A stretch of DNA of 64,000 nt from Incurvaria masculella. Taxonomy: Eukaryota; Arthropoda; Insecta; Lepidoptera; Incurvariidae. Where the stretch lies: positions 3,979,021 through 4,043,020 of the forward strand of contig OX335642.1 in the NCBI GenBank assembly GCA_946894095.1, read 5' to 3'. The translations under genes were made by a program, and so were the position numbers. Below the pieces are notes generated by a model. That model saw nothing but the letters and a program-made list of their open reading frames with translations, had not been told where the DNA came from and searched no databases. The stretch's first letter is position 1, and the number at the start of each line of letters is the position of its first letter. Shown here piece after piece: positions 1-11,463 of this stretch.

Positions 1-804
1 AAATAATATGTAATAATATGCATTGATACTTCATGAAAATTTAAACAAAACTTCATGGGGTAAATTATATAAATTTTCAAAATTTCTGATTCAGTACAAG
101 AATATATCTTAAAAAAACAGTTAAGTACCTTTTAACTTGAATTTAATATTTTGATGTCAAATTTCACTTGTAAGATGCCAGGACGTATGTATGTATAAGC
201 GAAGTTAAATAAAAACTTTTAAAAAAGGAGTGTACTTTCCATTCCGAGTGTCCTTTCTTTTAGTATTTTTTTATAAATAAAAAGGTGGTAACCCTAGCTC
301 GTTTTCTGTCCTTGCCTGTCCGGCATTGCGGAATTCGCTCCTCATTATCTCCGACCTGCACCATGCCTCCTCCCTCCGTCCTCCCGCCCGCCGCGGCCGT
401 GCCGTAGAGAGAGACAGCCTGCATTCCGCGCGGCTACCTGCCACTGATCGGGATTGTAATTATGTATTGTTTTTTTATTAAATTAGGGTCGCGCTCGGGG
501 CAGTTCGTCTGGCGGGACAAAAAACTCGTTTTCTTCGACTCCAACCATGAAGACAGCGCCTGTTGGGTGTAGTTCACGTTCGCCGGTTATTCACACTCAC
601 CTGTGACTCACCGGCGAATACAAGTTCACTTTCTTGTTCATGGAATGCTGGCTACTCGCGTGAAAGCTTTCACACTATGTCGTTACCTACCCTATCGTTG
701 TTTATTTCTAATTATTCTAATAAGAGTGCCATGACACTACATAAAATTATCAGTGCGACGTCGTGCCAAAGTTAAATGTAAGTGATTTACTTTCACCTTC
801 GAAT
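1..804. other. No recognised gene
   Basis: AT-rich to 290, then a C/G-rich stretch (about 295-470) with a short Pro/Ala frame that stops quickly, then mixed sequence including a 70-residue frame at 563-775 with no family resemblance. I see nothing supportable. Confidence 0.4.
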
Positions 805-1770
805 TGAACTCCTGTTTGTTCCATGAGTACAAGGGCTGCAGTGCTGGATTAGTACGGCTCCAAGGAGCTAGAGCGTGGGAACTAGGGAATGCAATCCCGA
901 TCCCGCGGGATCCCGATCTCGCGAGATCTCGTGTAATTTTTCGGGATCAATCCCGACGCATCATATGACGAGATCCCGTTCGAGATTGACGGGATTGGGC
1001 GGCAGTGGTCAGCGAAAGCGGCGCGCTGAGGCTGACTGAGGGCCGCGAGCGGCAGGAATGCCAAATAGCGTTAGAAACCTATTCCGACTATTTCCGAATA
1101 TTAGCGACAGGTGACGAGTGGGACAGATAATATAGAACTGTGTCGAACAAGTGAGAAAGAAGTATATGCGCGTGGAGAGGCAATCATTTGTTTGTTTACG
1201 TTCGTCATTGTTTTAGTTGTGCAATTGTAGTGATTACTTTTTCATTTTCCAAATCACTCGTAGGTAACTACTTTCTAATTCCCTTGAAATATGCTTATTG
1301 TTTTAAATACCTAATATACCTATGTTAATTTCCTTAAAACCTGATAATTATTTAGTTGGTAAGATTAAAGAATAAAGGTTTTTATTTTCTTTCGAGTAAT
1401 ATGTTAAGTATTTTAGTTAACCTCACTATCACAAACAAGCAGTTATTGGCTTTTTCAATCATCCGAATTTAACTTTTTTTTTTAACTAGACGGGATCCCG
1501 AAAATTCCGGGATCCCGCGGGATTGATATTTCTAATCCCGCGGGATCTCGAATTTGCAATCTCGAGTCGGGATTGCATTCCCTAGTGGGAACTTGCCCTT
1601 CATGCCAGAGGTCATGGGTTTGATCCCCGCCCCGTTTATGCGCCACTTTTTTCTCTGTCTGAATTGGAATTTTGTTACGAATGTTCCACAATTCCTGATT
1701 TTGTATGGAAGGTGGTGCCTTTTTTTGTTCGCGCGGCGATCAACCAAACTTCATGTTTGTGCCTAAGCGC
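805..1770 (+). repeat. SINE-like tRNA-related head, split by hAT copy F1
   Basis: Sequence before 882 (ggctccaaggagctagagcg) continues after 1592 with catgggtttgatccccgcc and tttatgcgccacttt. This matches the head of SINE-like family H at 46748 and, inverted, 42685. The gggtttgatcc tract resembles a Pol III B box. Confidence 0.5.
883..1584 (+). mobile_element. hAT-type element, copy F1 (non-autonomous)
   Basis: 702 bp with terminal inverted repeats TAGGGAATGCAATCCCGA. The 8-bp duplication GTGGGAAC flanks it (875-882 and 1585-1592); 8-bp duplications define hAT insertions. Sub-terminal regions are rich in gatcccgcgggatc palindromes, likely transposase-binding sites. No transposase frame in this copy. 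It splits a tRNA-like SINE head (see 805-1770). Confidence 0.85.
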
Positions 1771-2701
1771 AGTCTAAATAATGAAGTTATAAAGGTCAGA
1801 TTTTTAAATAAATAATGACAAAATCGAGCCCTCAATGAAAAGGACTGAATTTAGGCATAAAGATGTCATATTTCTTTTATTTGTAACATCATTCTTAACT
1901 AAAATAACAATGTTTGGTTCATGGGCGCGCGAACGGAAAAAAAACATGGATAAAAAGGCACCAATTTCAGGCAATAGCCTTTAGAGGTTGATTACGTTAA
2001 GAGGGTACACTTTACGTGTCTCCCCATACATAAAGGGAAAGATTCCCATTTCTAAAGATATTTCGTTTAAATTATGCTAACAACTTTATCTACCAGTACG
2101 TAGTCGTCTATGTTTTTAAATGTTATCAAATTGTTTTATTAACTGGAATATTAAATGCTTAACACAAAATATTTTAAATAAAAAAAAATGTAAGCTCTTG
2201 AGTACGTCTGCAAAATTTAAAATCAACTCACAGCTCAGTACGCATTTAGCTATCGCAAGACTGGTATTCCATGCATTGACCTCCTCGTCATCCCACGTCG
2301 ATGGGCAAAATGAATGTACAATCTGATAATGAACATGCGAAACTAATAAGTATGCAAGTAAGATGATAATAAAGGGCCGCATCGGCGAAACTTAATCATG
2401 TTCCCAGCGTGAGGTCGCATCACGGCGCGGATGAAATACGATATCGTCCTTCGGGGGCGGAGATCCGAAGGCAGCGGGATCTCAAAGGGGCGGTGGAGAA
2501 ATGCGGTCGAGCGAGCGGTTCGAATAGATTCTCAGGCTGCAAATATTGTGGACTTATTATTTACTGGCCGAGGTACTCCGCGGTCGGGTCATTTTGGACT
2601 GATGTCGGGCTGAATTATTTCCCGGATATTATATGAGTTCCCCATACCTTATTTCACCTTCTTCTAGTTTTGTTTTCGCCACAAAAGATAAGATAGCCTA
2701 T
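1771..2701. other. No recognised gene; GC-rich insert at 2400-2640
   Basis: AT-rich single-copy-looking DNA with several frames of 60-88 residues on both strands that resemble nothing known. 2400-2640 is richer in GC and open in two frames, but has no recognisable domain or splice context. Confidence 0.35.
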
Positions 2702-2860
2702 GGGCCGAGTGCACGAAAGGACAAAAAATCTAAATCAACGTCAAAGTATGATCAAACACGTCACTTTGTGTGGACAGTACGGAAGGAACTCTATGTGGAT
2801 CACTAAAAGTGACGTGTTTGAACATTGATTAACTCGGCGGTCTCTTCGTGCAACCGGGGC
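2702..2860. mobile_element. Harbinger-like MITE, copy J1
   Basis: 159 bp starting GGGCCGAGTGCACG and ending CGTGCAACCGGGGC, imperfect inverted repeats, with an inner pair AAACACGTCACTTT / AAAAGTGACGTGTTT. The 3-bp duplication TAT flanks it (2699-2701, 2861-2863). A 3-bp duplication with GG-starting ends suggests PIF/Harbinger. Confidence 0.7.
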
Positions 2861-2904
2861 TATGTCTTCTCCTAGGTCCAAACTATCTCTATACCGAAAT
2901 TATA

Positions 2905-3148
2905 CCTACAAGCCAATGCATATGGTTTGATTGCGTTAAGTTCCTCAACCTTATGGAATGAGCCCATAAAAAACATGTATAATTCCTGCTAACGCTCTAC
3001 CAATATAGTAAAAAAAAAAATTAGAAAAATATATTTTTTGCATGGAAAAAAATGTATAATTTAGGTCTCAAACGTATTATTTTTCAAGTTTGGTTCTGAT
3101 ATTGATAAACTGATATTCATTTAAATATTGTTTAGGTATAAGAATGCT
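2905..3148. repeat. Interspersed repeat Q, copy 1
   Basis: Shares ccaatgcatatggtttgatt, ctaacgctctacc, ttttttgcatggaaaaaaa and attatttttcaagttt with 42690-42920. AT-rich, no coding, class unknown. Confidence 0.5.
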
Positions 3149-3154
3149 CTGAAT

Positions 3155-3441
3155 ACCCAAGTCTTTACCATGGAGAACGTTCGTCGGAGCTGCATAACGC
3201 TGTCCCTAGGTGTTTCTAACAAAGCTCAACGCGAAACAGGCAGGGATTGCAACCCTTCACAGGCGACATCCCAAAAATAAACACCATTCGATCCTCTAGC
3301 TAGATCATTTATCTATAGGATCGGTAAACGATGGAGTCGACTCCCTGCCGAGGTGTTTCCCCCAAATTACAACCTGGGGTCCTTCAAACATGGTGTGAAG
3401 AAGCACCTGGCCGGCCGGCGTGGTTTTCACAGCCCCCCTTA
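3155..3441 (+). pseudogene. Non-LTR retrotransposon ORF2 C-terminal tail
   Basis: From about 3285 a frame reads FDPLARSFIYRIGKRWSRLP, then AEVFPPNYNLGSFKHGVKKH and a stop after HSPP (3441). W-x-x-LP followed by FK-x-x-VKKHL is the usual end of LINE reverse transcriptase proteins. A related tail lies inverted at 57475-57710. Everything 5' is missing or scrambled. Confidence 0.7.
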
Positions 3442-3528
3442 GAGTTCGAAAACCCATTGGCCTCGTCAGGCACTTGTCATGTTAGCATAATAAAAGTCTG
3501 ATTCAGTTTCAGTTATACAACTTTTTCG

Positions 3529-3875
3529 GTGGCTAAAAGTAAACCACGACCGCTGTAGTCAAAAATCTAACAAAAACCAAATAGATTATAAATCTTGATT
3601 AAACAAGCTATGTCTGATGACTAATCTTTTTAAGATGTTCTTACTTTATCATTGCGTAATCCACCTCCAAAGTAATTGTTTAAAACGCGCGAAAAACCCG
3701 AACTTTTGGACGTTATAACTTGGAAACCAAACACAATTTTACAATGCCAATGGTCATCAGACATCTAGTTCAATCAAATAAAGCTATATTGAGCAAAATT
3801 TTGGATCTCTGACAAGAAATATAGGCGTGATCTTCTTGCCCCTTTTGTATGGGGAAATGAGCGGGTTGGGCCACC
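3529..3875 (+). mobile_element. TTAA-type MITE family B, copy B1 (5' truncated)
   Basis: Matches the 3' two-thirds of the 545-bp family B consensus and ends in ggttgggccacc|TTAA. Left end missing. Confidence 0.7.
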
Positions 3876-4290
3876 TTAATGATAATTTATGAGCGTCTTT
3901 AAGTTGAGAAAAAAAACTCGGTCATACAATTTGTTTGTACTCTATCATCAACCAGGTTTTAAAACGTGAGTCGACCGATAATTCGCATAAGCGCAGAACT
4001 CCGACTAGAGGCTTCATCAAATCGCAACGCGTTGCATGTTTGGGTGAAAATACACCACTCAAAATAATTGCGATACTTTGGGCTCGGGCCGCGGGCTCCG
4101 CTCGAGCGAATGTCCAAAACTAAACTGACCCGTGCCATAGACAAATTAAATGTAGGGATATACTGCTAACGTCATGCAACGTACAAAACTCGCTGAAATG
4201 TGAATTGCAATGCCATCTGTAGATTTTTATTATATCTATTCAAATGTTGTATGACGTTAGCCATCTACTATTATTTATTTATTTTAAAAA

Positions 4291-4402
4291 CCGGCCAAGT
4301 GCGAGTCGGACTCGCACACTAAGGATTCCGTACCATCGTAAATTATTTAACACCAAAAATACTAATTTTTTGTATCGTTTTCACCCTTTGGGTACGGAAG
4401 GA
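4291..4402 (+). repeat. Family A repeat, internally deleted
   Basis: Has the left end ccggccaagtgcgagtcgg and jumps from ttttttgtat to cgttttcaccctttgggtac, losing the (CGGA)n core. Abuts a family B copy. Confidence 0.65.
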
Positions 4403-4444
4403 GGAACACCTACAGGTGGCAGTACACAACAGATCACACCACAA

Positions 4445-4958
4445 GATGGCCCTTCCCGGCTGGCCTAACTCATTCGCGGGCACGTTACAAAACCGTCCTG
4501 TTGCGTTCTGGGACCTTCTCTGTTTCAAAGACAAAGACGGGCTCCGTGAAGAGGAGGATGCAACATGTCCACAAAAAAGACAATGCGCATAGTTTTTGGT
4601 TTGGTAAGATTTACGAAAATTTTAATTGCAAACGACTTATAAGCTAAAAGTATACCACGACTGCTGTAGTAAAAATCTAACAAAAACTAAATTTATTATA
4701 AATCTTCATGAATGTCAGATGACTAACCTTTATAAGATGTTTTTATTTTATCGTTGAGTAATCCACCTCCAAAGCTATTGTATAAAACGCGCGAAAAATT
4801 CAAACTTTTGGACCTTATAACTTAGAAACCAAACACAGTTTTACAATGTCTACAAGTCATCAGACATCTCGTTCGATCTAATAAAGCTATTTTGAGCAAA
4901 ATCTCTGAGAAGATATATGGGCATGATCTTTCCACGTTTGTAAGGGGAGTTGAGCGAG
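4445..4958 (+). mobile_element. TTAA-type MITE family B, copy B2 (ends lost)
   Basis: Body of family B (gcgggcacgttacaaaaccg ... tttccacgtttgtaaggg). Neither terminal TTAA survives. Confidence 0.65.
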
Positions 4959-5295
4959 TATACATTTCTGGCATGTCACCCAATTACAGAAGTTCAAAAA
5001 ATTTAACTATGGATTAATTAGCTAGTTTGGAATGCTCCCTGCGTTGCCCGCGCAGCTTTAGCGGCGCGCACTGCGCTGTGCCGCCGCGCCGCTTCGCTAG
5101 CGCAGGGGTTGTTTTTACGACGTTTTTACGATCGGAGGGTGCCTCCGCCCGGCCGCCTGCGTCGCCTCTGTCTCGCGTTACTTGGGAGCTTCCGGTAGCG
5201 CGACCAGGAAGACATTGCCTCGATGAAAAATGTATATATGAAAATTTAAATTATTTTCATTAGCAGCCACCCAGGACGAAATTAAACATCTCTCT

Positions 5296-5605
5296 GGGGG
5301 TTACCATGGTAAATTAACTCGTCGGGTGAACAGTAAAATTAGTTATTAGATCTGACGTTTAGTTACATACCATACTTAGGGCCGAGTGCACGAAAGAACA
5401 AAAAATCAAAATCAACGTCAAAGTATGATCAAACACGTCACTTTGTGTGGACAGTATGGAAGGAACTCTATGCGGTTCACTAAAAGTGACGTGTTTGAAC
5501 ATTGATCAACACAGCCGTTTCTTCGTGCAACCGGGGCTTACTGGCGAGCTTACTGGTACATTTTAGTTCACTTGGCCGAGTAACGCGTCGTTTTTTCCAC
5601 GTTTT
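5296..5605. mobile_element. Foldback MITE family S, copy 1 (interrupted)
   Basis: Begins gggttaccatggtaaatta and resumes after J2 with ttcacttggccgagtaac. Related copies lie at 41598-41836 and 48566-48806, where inverted arms around ttaccatggtaa and gcatttcgtaccatgc are clearer. Ends degenerate here. Confidence 0.5.
5379..5537. mobile_element. Harbinger-like MITE, copy J2
   Basis: 159 bp, the same length and ends as copy J1 and nearly identical throughout. The duplication TTA flanks it (5376-5378, 5538-5540). It lies inside a family S foldback (about 5296-5605), a clear nested insertion. Confidence 0.75.
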
Positions 5606-5777
5606 TTCACACGCACAAGTTTAAAACTATAATTTTACCGGCGAGCTCAAAGCATAATTGTATATGTAATCTTATTAAACAATTCCACTACTGACTCTGG
5701 CTCTCGCGAGTATTTTTTTGCATAACTTAAAACTGAATAAATGCTCACCGCTCACCTTAAATTGAAATCCACCTTAA

Positions 5778-6794
5778 GGTGGCCCATCCCGCTCATCTCC
5801 CCATAGAAAAGGGGAAAGAAGATCACGCCCATATTTCTTGTCCGAGATCCAAAATTTTGCTCAAAATAGCTTTATTTGATCGAACTAGATGTCTGATGAC
5901 CATTTGCATTGTAAAAATGTGTTTGGTTTCTAAGTTATGAGGTCCTAAAGTTCGCATTTTTCGCGCGTTTTATACAATAACTTTGGAGGTGGATTACGCA
6001 ATGATAAAGTAAGAACATCTTAAAAAGATTGGTCATCAGACATAGCTTATTTAAGGGCCTGGTACTAGCCAAATCGCAAAGTTAGACGAGGCACCCCAAG
6101 TTAACTAACTAAGTCTGACGATTATAAGTGTCATTCTTACAATATATGATTCCTTGTCTAGGAATTGAATTATTTTCGTTAATGTATGTTTCCTTTTTCT
6201 ATACAAAATACATTGCGGAAACGGTGTCCATTTCCGAACTTTTTTGACTAAATGTAGAAATCTAAAAGCAAATGGAATTTTTTGTTTATGCATATATGCT
6301 GTTTTTGCTTATATCTAGAAATCGAATTACTTTCAGATTTCTAATGAGAAAAATCAACTTTTTTATTTTTATTATTATTTAAATAAATGATGGAATAAAA
6401 AAATATTAACAATCCATTATCAGTCTGGAGTTCTATTTGGATTTGCTGAAGCGTTTCACTACATATTATTACATTTGTTATAAAGTGCATTTGTATGGCG
6501 CGAGTAGTTGGCTAGTCCTAGTTCCTTAATCAATATTTATGATCTATTTGGTTTTTGTTCGATTTTTGACTACAGCGGTCGTGGTTTACTTTCAGCTATA
6601 AGTCGTTTTGAAATTAAAATTTTCGTAAATCTTACCAAATCATACACTATGCACATTGTCTTTTTTGTGGACATGTTGCATCTTCCTCATCACAGAGCCT
6701 GTCTTATTCTTTGAAACAGAGAAGGTCCCAGAGCGCAACAGCACGGTTTTGTACCGTTCCCGCGAATGAGTTAGGCCCGCCGGGTTGGGCCACC
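5778..6794 (-). mobile_element. TTAA-type MITE family B, copy B3, carrying an insertion
   Basis: Complete ends GGTGGCCCATCCC / GGGTTGGGCCACC flanked by TTAA (5774-5777, 6795-6798). Its body is split at 6054/6526 by family C copy C1. The TTAA duplication and short GG-starting ends suggest piggyBac-type non-autonomous elements; no transposase is present. Confidence 0.8.
6055..6525 (+). mobile_element. TTAA-type MITE family C, copy C1
   Basis: 471 bp, ends GGGCCTGGTACTAGCC and (inverse) GGAACTAGGACTAGCC. Inserted in B3 at a single TTAA that is now present on both sides (6051-6054, 6526-6529). The uninterrupted family B sequence elsewhere has one ttaa here, so the duplication is directly demonstrated. 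Confidence 0.85.
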
Positions 6795-6799
6795 TTAAA

Positions 6800-7448
6800 T
6801 ATTTATTGTAATTTTCTAACTGTATTAAGTACCTAACGTTGTAGGTCTGGTAGTAACAAATCAATTGTTTTGTGGCATTTTTGATCATTTTTCGAAATGG
6901 CTCCGCAATTAAAAAAAAAAATCCAAAAACTGTAACGACAAAAAAATCTATATAATTATCAAACCAAATCACAAAAAATCACGAGAATCGGTTGAAAAAT
7001 GCTACCTGTAGAGAAGAGCCGGGACACACATACATAAAAAAGCATTTTTGCCCAACCTGAAACGAAGATGCTTCGCGTTCGTTCGGTCGAAAAATCATCT
7101 GTATTGTATTGGATTTTTATTTATTGGAAGTTGTGAGGATGTTTGAAAAAAGTTGCCATTTACAATTCATTTTGAGCTTTGCCTCATATTTATTTCACAA
7201 ACGCTAGCTTTTTTGATCAGTTGTTTCATGACAATAACTGCTTAGTGTGCTCGCCAATAAGTTTATAGTTGTTAACTTCCTATTTTTGAAAGTTTTCCGG
7301 ACGGATGGACAGGAAATATCAGTCTTGACGTCAGAACAGACAAAATTGACAAAAAACAGTCAACATTATTGATAACTGTTGTCTCAATATAACTATATAA
7401 AACTACGGAGTGCACTAAGGAAAGGACTACGTTTTTTTTGACTGTATT
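6800..7448. other. No recognised gene
   Basis: AT-rich sequence; a 110-residue - strand frame at 6640-6972 overlaps B3 and is not a known protein. A stretch near 7310-7340 (tgacgtcagaacag) is unexceptional. Confidence 0.35.
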
Positions 7449-7983
7449 ACCAGAAGCCTTATTCTGCTAATTGATAACTGCGCGCGTTATATTTGTGTTT
7501 TCTCAAAACCGCATGTTTCGCGCGAAATGGTATTCTACTAACGCAGTTTGCAAAACGAATGCGTTGTGTTTGTGTTTTGTTCGCAAACTCGTAACGCGCG
7601 CTCATGTTCTCGTAGGCCGCGTGTTTTGCCGACACAGACTGTTTTGCCGAAAACTTGCGGTTTTGAGAATTCTATTTGTCAAATTCGGAGCATCGCATCG
7701 CCGAACTTCGAATATCACTTTTCTACATTACGTTGGCATATCGCTGTCTCTTTCTTTTCGTATGCCATATTTCAGTGAGAAAATAACTGTCAAAATCGTG
7801 ACAGGTTATTTTACCCTGTAGGCGGCGCGCAAGACAAACCACTCCATAGACAATAACAAAACTGAATTAGCTGAATACCGATTTTTGGAAACCGCACTCG
7901 AAACTTAGCGTGTTATATTTACGGAAACATAACTTATACGGAATGGTTTGAAATTGGACAAATAGCAGAATCGGGCTTCAGGT
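7449..7983. mobile_element. Inverted-repeat DNA element N
   Basis: 535 bp with ends ACCAGAAGCCTTATTCTGCT and ACCTGAAGCCCGATTCTGCT (inverse of the right end). ATT is present on both sides (7446-7448, 7984-7986), compatible with a 3-bp duplication. The interior is GC-richer and open in two frames (116 and 76 residues), without recognisable domains. Confidence 0.6.
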
Positions 7984-8952
7984 ATTGAATTAGAGTTGGA
8001 ACCGCTTTTCTTGCCCATTGCAGAATGCTCATTGACCTTGTCTACCAATCTGATTGGGAATCCACTGCGCCATAACGCCTTCTAAATGCCTTGTCAATTT
8101 TCACATAATATTTCCTTCAAGTCTCATGAATGCGTGTTATTTCTTAGCTGAAGTTGTGAATTGTGGCTTCCATAGTCGGATAACCCGGAAATCTACCCAA
8201 ACAAACGCCATTCTCTTAACATTTCCCTGCTAAAGTTTCCTCCGCACGAACGGTTCCAATGCCGATGACGAACCCGCACCCCCAAACTGATTTCACGCGC
8301 CCCCTCCTTCCTACCGCAACCGCCGCCCCCTACACTCGTAAATATCAACTTTATAGTTCTATTCACCCCCACACGTACGCACACATACACCCTAATACAC
8401 CAGAGCACCCACACCACTACACCGGAGCGTACACCACAGGGGTAAGTGGATCTAGACGCGACGATTTGCGAATTCAAATGGACTCGAAGTTCTAGTTTAT
8501 GCTCACTAACTTTGTAAAACGCGGCAAAAGCAAAATGGCCGCTCGTCCGTTTCAGTTGAACTAGATTTAAATTTTATAATTGTGACTGAACAGCCCGGTT
8601 CATCCACGCCTACCAATACGCCCCGTTCCTCCGGAAGGGTAGGTAGAGACGATAGAGCGCCGTACGGCACAATCACAGCTAACTTATTATGCATTCTATT
8701 TATTGATTAATTACCCACTCAGTGCACTTTTGGCATGATAACAATTTGAGGGGTTATTTGGAACAACACTAGTAAAGAAAATCGTAATCGAGATTTTAGT
8801 GTCTATGGCTAGAAAATTACGATACGATGCCTATACGCTATTTTCAAGAACTGATCAAATATACAGATACTCAAAATTAACAGTGCTTTTGGAAAAGAGA
8901 GTTTCTGGAAAAATCGCTCAAGTCTCGACTCAGACTGCTCTTTCAAAAAGCA
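7984..8952. other. No recognised gene
   Basis: Unremarkable sequence with a C-rich, cac-rich stretch at 8260-8430 (low complexity) that is open on both strands. No family recognised. Confidence 0.35.
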
Positions 8953-9237
8953 CCGGCCAAGTGCGAGTCGGACTCGCACACGAAGGGTTCCGTACCATCG
9001 TACAAAATTTAACACAAAAAAATCACGTATTTTGTATGGGGGCCCCCCTTTAATTTTTATATATTTTTTTATTTTACCTATTTGTTGATATAGCGGCAAA
9101 ATAAAAACACAGTCTGTAAAAAAATCAGCTACCTATTACGGTTCATGAGATACAGCCCTGTGACAGACGAACGGACGGACAGACGGACGGACAGCGGAGG
9201 CTTAGTCCGTTTGGTACCCTTTGGGCACGGAACCCTA
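8953..9237 (+). repeat. Family A interspersed repeat
   Basis: Starts ccggccaagtgcgagtcgg (a hairpin, gtgcgagt/actcgcac), then aagggttccgtaccatcgta, a conserved body, (cgga)n and the end ttgggcacggaacccta. Moderately abundant here (about ten copies); transposition class not certain. Confidence 0.8.
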
Positions 9238-9479
9238 ATAATGTGAATGTTATCTTTCAGTGTCAGCTGCATAAACTCCAATTAAACTTTCATTAATTCA
9301 GTCGTTAGCTCTTCGCGCTGCATTCGAATACTGCACGTTCTGCTGTTTTGGTCGTGCGCCATCTGCTTTTGTGTTTCTCTGTTTTGGCACCCAAGAGTAA
9401 GGGAAAAGTATAATTATTTTCGAAAAATTACACAAAAGGGATGGGTGGCCTTTCATACAATCCAAAGTACGTCTTCTCA

Positions 9480-9712
9480 CCTAGATTGGCCTTTACGTCA
9501 AATCGATCGACTAGCGTTTTCTATGTACGAAGAGCGCGCGCAGCATTTGCGAGTCCGAGTTTGATTTGACAGCTTACGTATAGTCGCCGTAACGTTGACG
9601 TTGCCGTTTACGCCGACTCTACAGGTTGAAGAAGTAACAGGTTTAACGTTTTTACGCAACCTCGAAGTTCCGTAAACGCCAATTTAGGTGAGAACCCGGA
9701 CTACCCCTACTG
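9480..9712 (+). mobile_element. Inverted-repeat MITE family D, degenerate copy D1
   Basis: Shares catttgcgagtccgagtttg, gttgccgtttacgcc, gaagttccgtaaacgcc and the end aatttaggtgagaacccgga with the family D copies at 45321-46509. Confidence 0.55.
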
Positions 9713-10221
9713 AAATGAAAGCGATTTTAATGGTTACTGGCTTTTCAGCGAAATTCACACGACAAGTTGGGATGTCCAAATCGAACTATGTAAGTCTTCT
9801 CCGTATGTAAGTACATAAGAGTGGGTGGATAATGGATATTGAATTTTGTGTCCAGGATATGGTCCTCCCCCGGCCGGGTCTAGGGGCACGGAGCCGTAAA
9901 GCGCAGATTGGAAGGATTTCGACCGATTGCCGTCTAAGATCGAACGCAATCTAAAGTAATGTCGTGGGAGCGCTCTCGGTGACGCGTTCTGGTACAGTAG
10001 GATTATGTTACATATATTGTTACGGTTGTGGGGTGTTCATAGTTACCGGCGAATACACCAAAAACATAACAAAAATAAAAAAAAAATCAATTTACATAAA
10101 CTCACCAACTAGATCACTTGTGGTTCACCTCTGAAAAACATTTTCCTTTTACTTATATCGTTTACACGGTATCGCTTGTTTCGTAATAAAAAACCTTTTT
10201 TAACGTTCTTGAATAAAGGTT
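9713..10221. other. No recognised gene
   Basis: Mixed sequence; no repeat shared within the window and no coding domain recognised. Confidence 0.35.
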
Positions 10222-10702
10222 TAGGGTTGAGTCGTGTATTTTCTTCCGATGCACAGATATAGAGTTTTGTCCTGTATTACCTATCGTTTCAATGTGCAGG
10301 CATAGAGTTGAGTCGTGTATTTCCCATTGTTCCGATTATAGGCCTACGGTTGAGTCGTGTATTCCATGTTGTTCCGATGAACAGACGTAGAGTTGCGTCG
10401 TGTATTATGTTTCGATGTGCAGCAGTAGGGTTGAGACATGTATTCCTTGTTATTTCAATTTACCTACAAGCTAGGCGTAAGGTTGAGTCGTGTATTCCTT
10501 GTTTTTACATGTACAGCCGTAAAGTTAGTCGTGTATTCCTCGTTTTCTTATGCACGAGCGTAGTGTTGAGTCACGTATTCCCTATTATTCCGACGTACAA
10601 GACTTACAGGGTAGGCGTACAGCTGAGTCGTTTATTAAATTTCTTCCGATTTACCTACAGCGCAGACGTAGGGTTGAGTCGTATATTCCCTTTTATTCCG
10701 AC

Positions 10703-11363
10703 TAGGGAATGCAATCCCGACTCAAGAATGCAAATTCGAGATCCCGCGGGATTAGAAATATCAATCCCGCGGGATCCCGGAATTTTCGGGATTCCGTCTA
10801 GTTTTAAAAAAATGTTGAATTCGGATGACTGAAAAAGCTTATAACTGCTTGTTTATGATAGTGAGGTTAACTAAAATAACATATTACTCGAAAGAAAACT
10901 AAAAACCTTTATTCTTTAATCTTACCTACTAAATAATTATCAGGTTTTAAGGAAATTAACATAGGTAAATTAGGTTATCAAAACAATAAGCATATTTCAA
11001 GGGAATTAGGAAGTACATAGTTACCTACGAGTGATTTTGAAAATGACTCCTTAAAAAACAAAGGGTATTAATAGTGTCATCTGCTAAACGGCATCTAATG
11101 TCCGTTGCAATGTACCCCGCTGCTGAGAATGCCCTCTCCGACTCAACACTGGTTGGCAACAGCGTGGCGAAGCAATTATAAGCAAACTGCAAAAATCGCC
11201 CCCTTGTTCCTCCACACTCTAATAAATCCATTTCTTTTTTTATGGTTGACTCAAATTTGTCTAAGCTCGTGGCCGCCCAAGCCCGTCAATCTCGAACGGG
11301 ATGCATCGGGATTGATCCCGAAAAATTACACGAGATCTCGCGAGATCGGGATTGCATTCCCTA
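10703..11363 (-). mobile_element. hAT element, copy F2, with transposase tail
   Basis: 661 bp with the same terminal repeats as F1 and a perfect 8-bp duplication ATTCCGAC (10695-10702, 11364-11371). It interrupts a minisatellite (10222-11463). Orientation is opposite to F1 and it keeps the transposase 3' end at 11025-11231. Confidence 0.87.
11025..11231 (-). pseudogene. hAT transposase C-terminal dimerisation segment
   Basis: A 68-residue frame contains LLPTSVESERAFSAAG, then a Tyr, DIRCRL and FLRSHF: the conserved S-x-E-R-x-F-S dimerisation motif of hAT transposases. The catalytic N-terminal and RNase-H-like parts are absent, so this is a remnant carried by element F2 and cannot move the element itself. 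Confidence 0.85.
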
Positions 11364-11463
11364 ATTCCGACGTACCTACTGGGTAGACGTAGGGTTGAGT
11401 CGTGTATTCCCTTTTATTCCGACGTACCTACAGGGTAGGCGTCGGACTGAGTCGTGTATTCCT

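Larger units (their letters stand above)
10222..11463. repeat. Minisatellite, unit about 45-60 bp, interrupted by hAT F2
   Basis: Roughly ten diverged units with core agggttgagtcgtgtattcc between 10222 and 10694; two more at 11372-11463 after the hAT insertion. Spacing is irregular. The long + frame here (10308-10832) is a by-product of the repeats and runs into the hAT end, so it is not a gene. Confidence 0.75.

Noticed and set aside
10308..10832. 174-residue frame on the + strand
   Set aside because: It lies over a minisatellite and runs into the hAT terminal repeat; its repeated SRVF-type segments mirror the DNA repeat.
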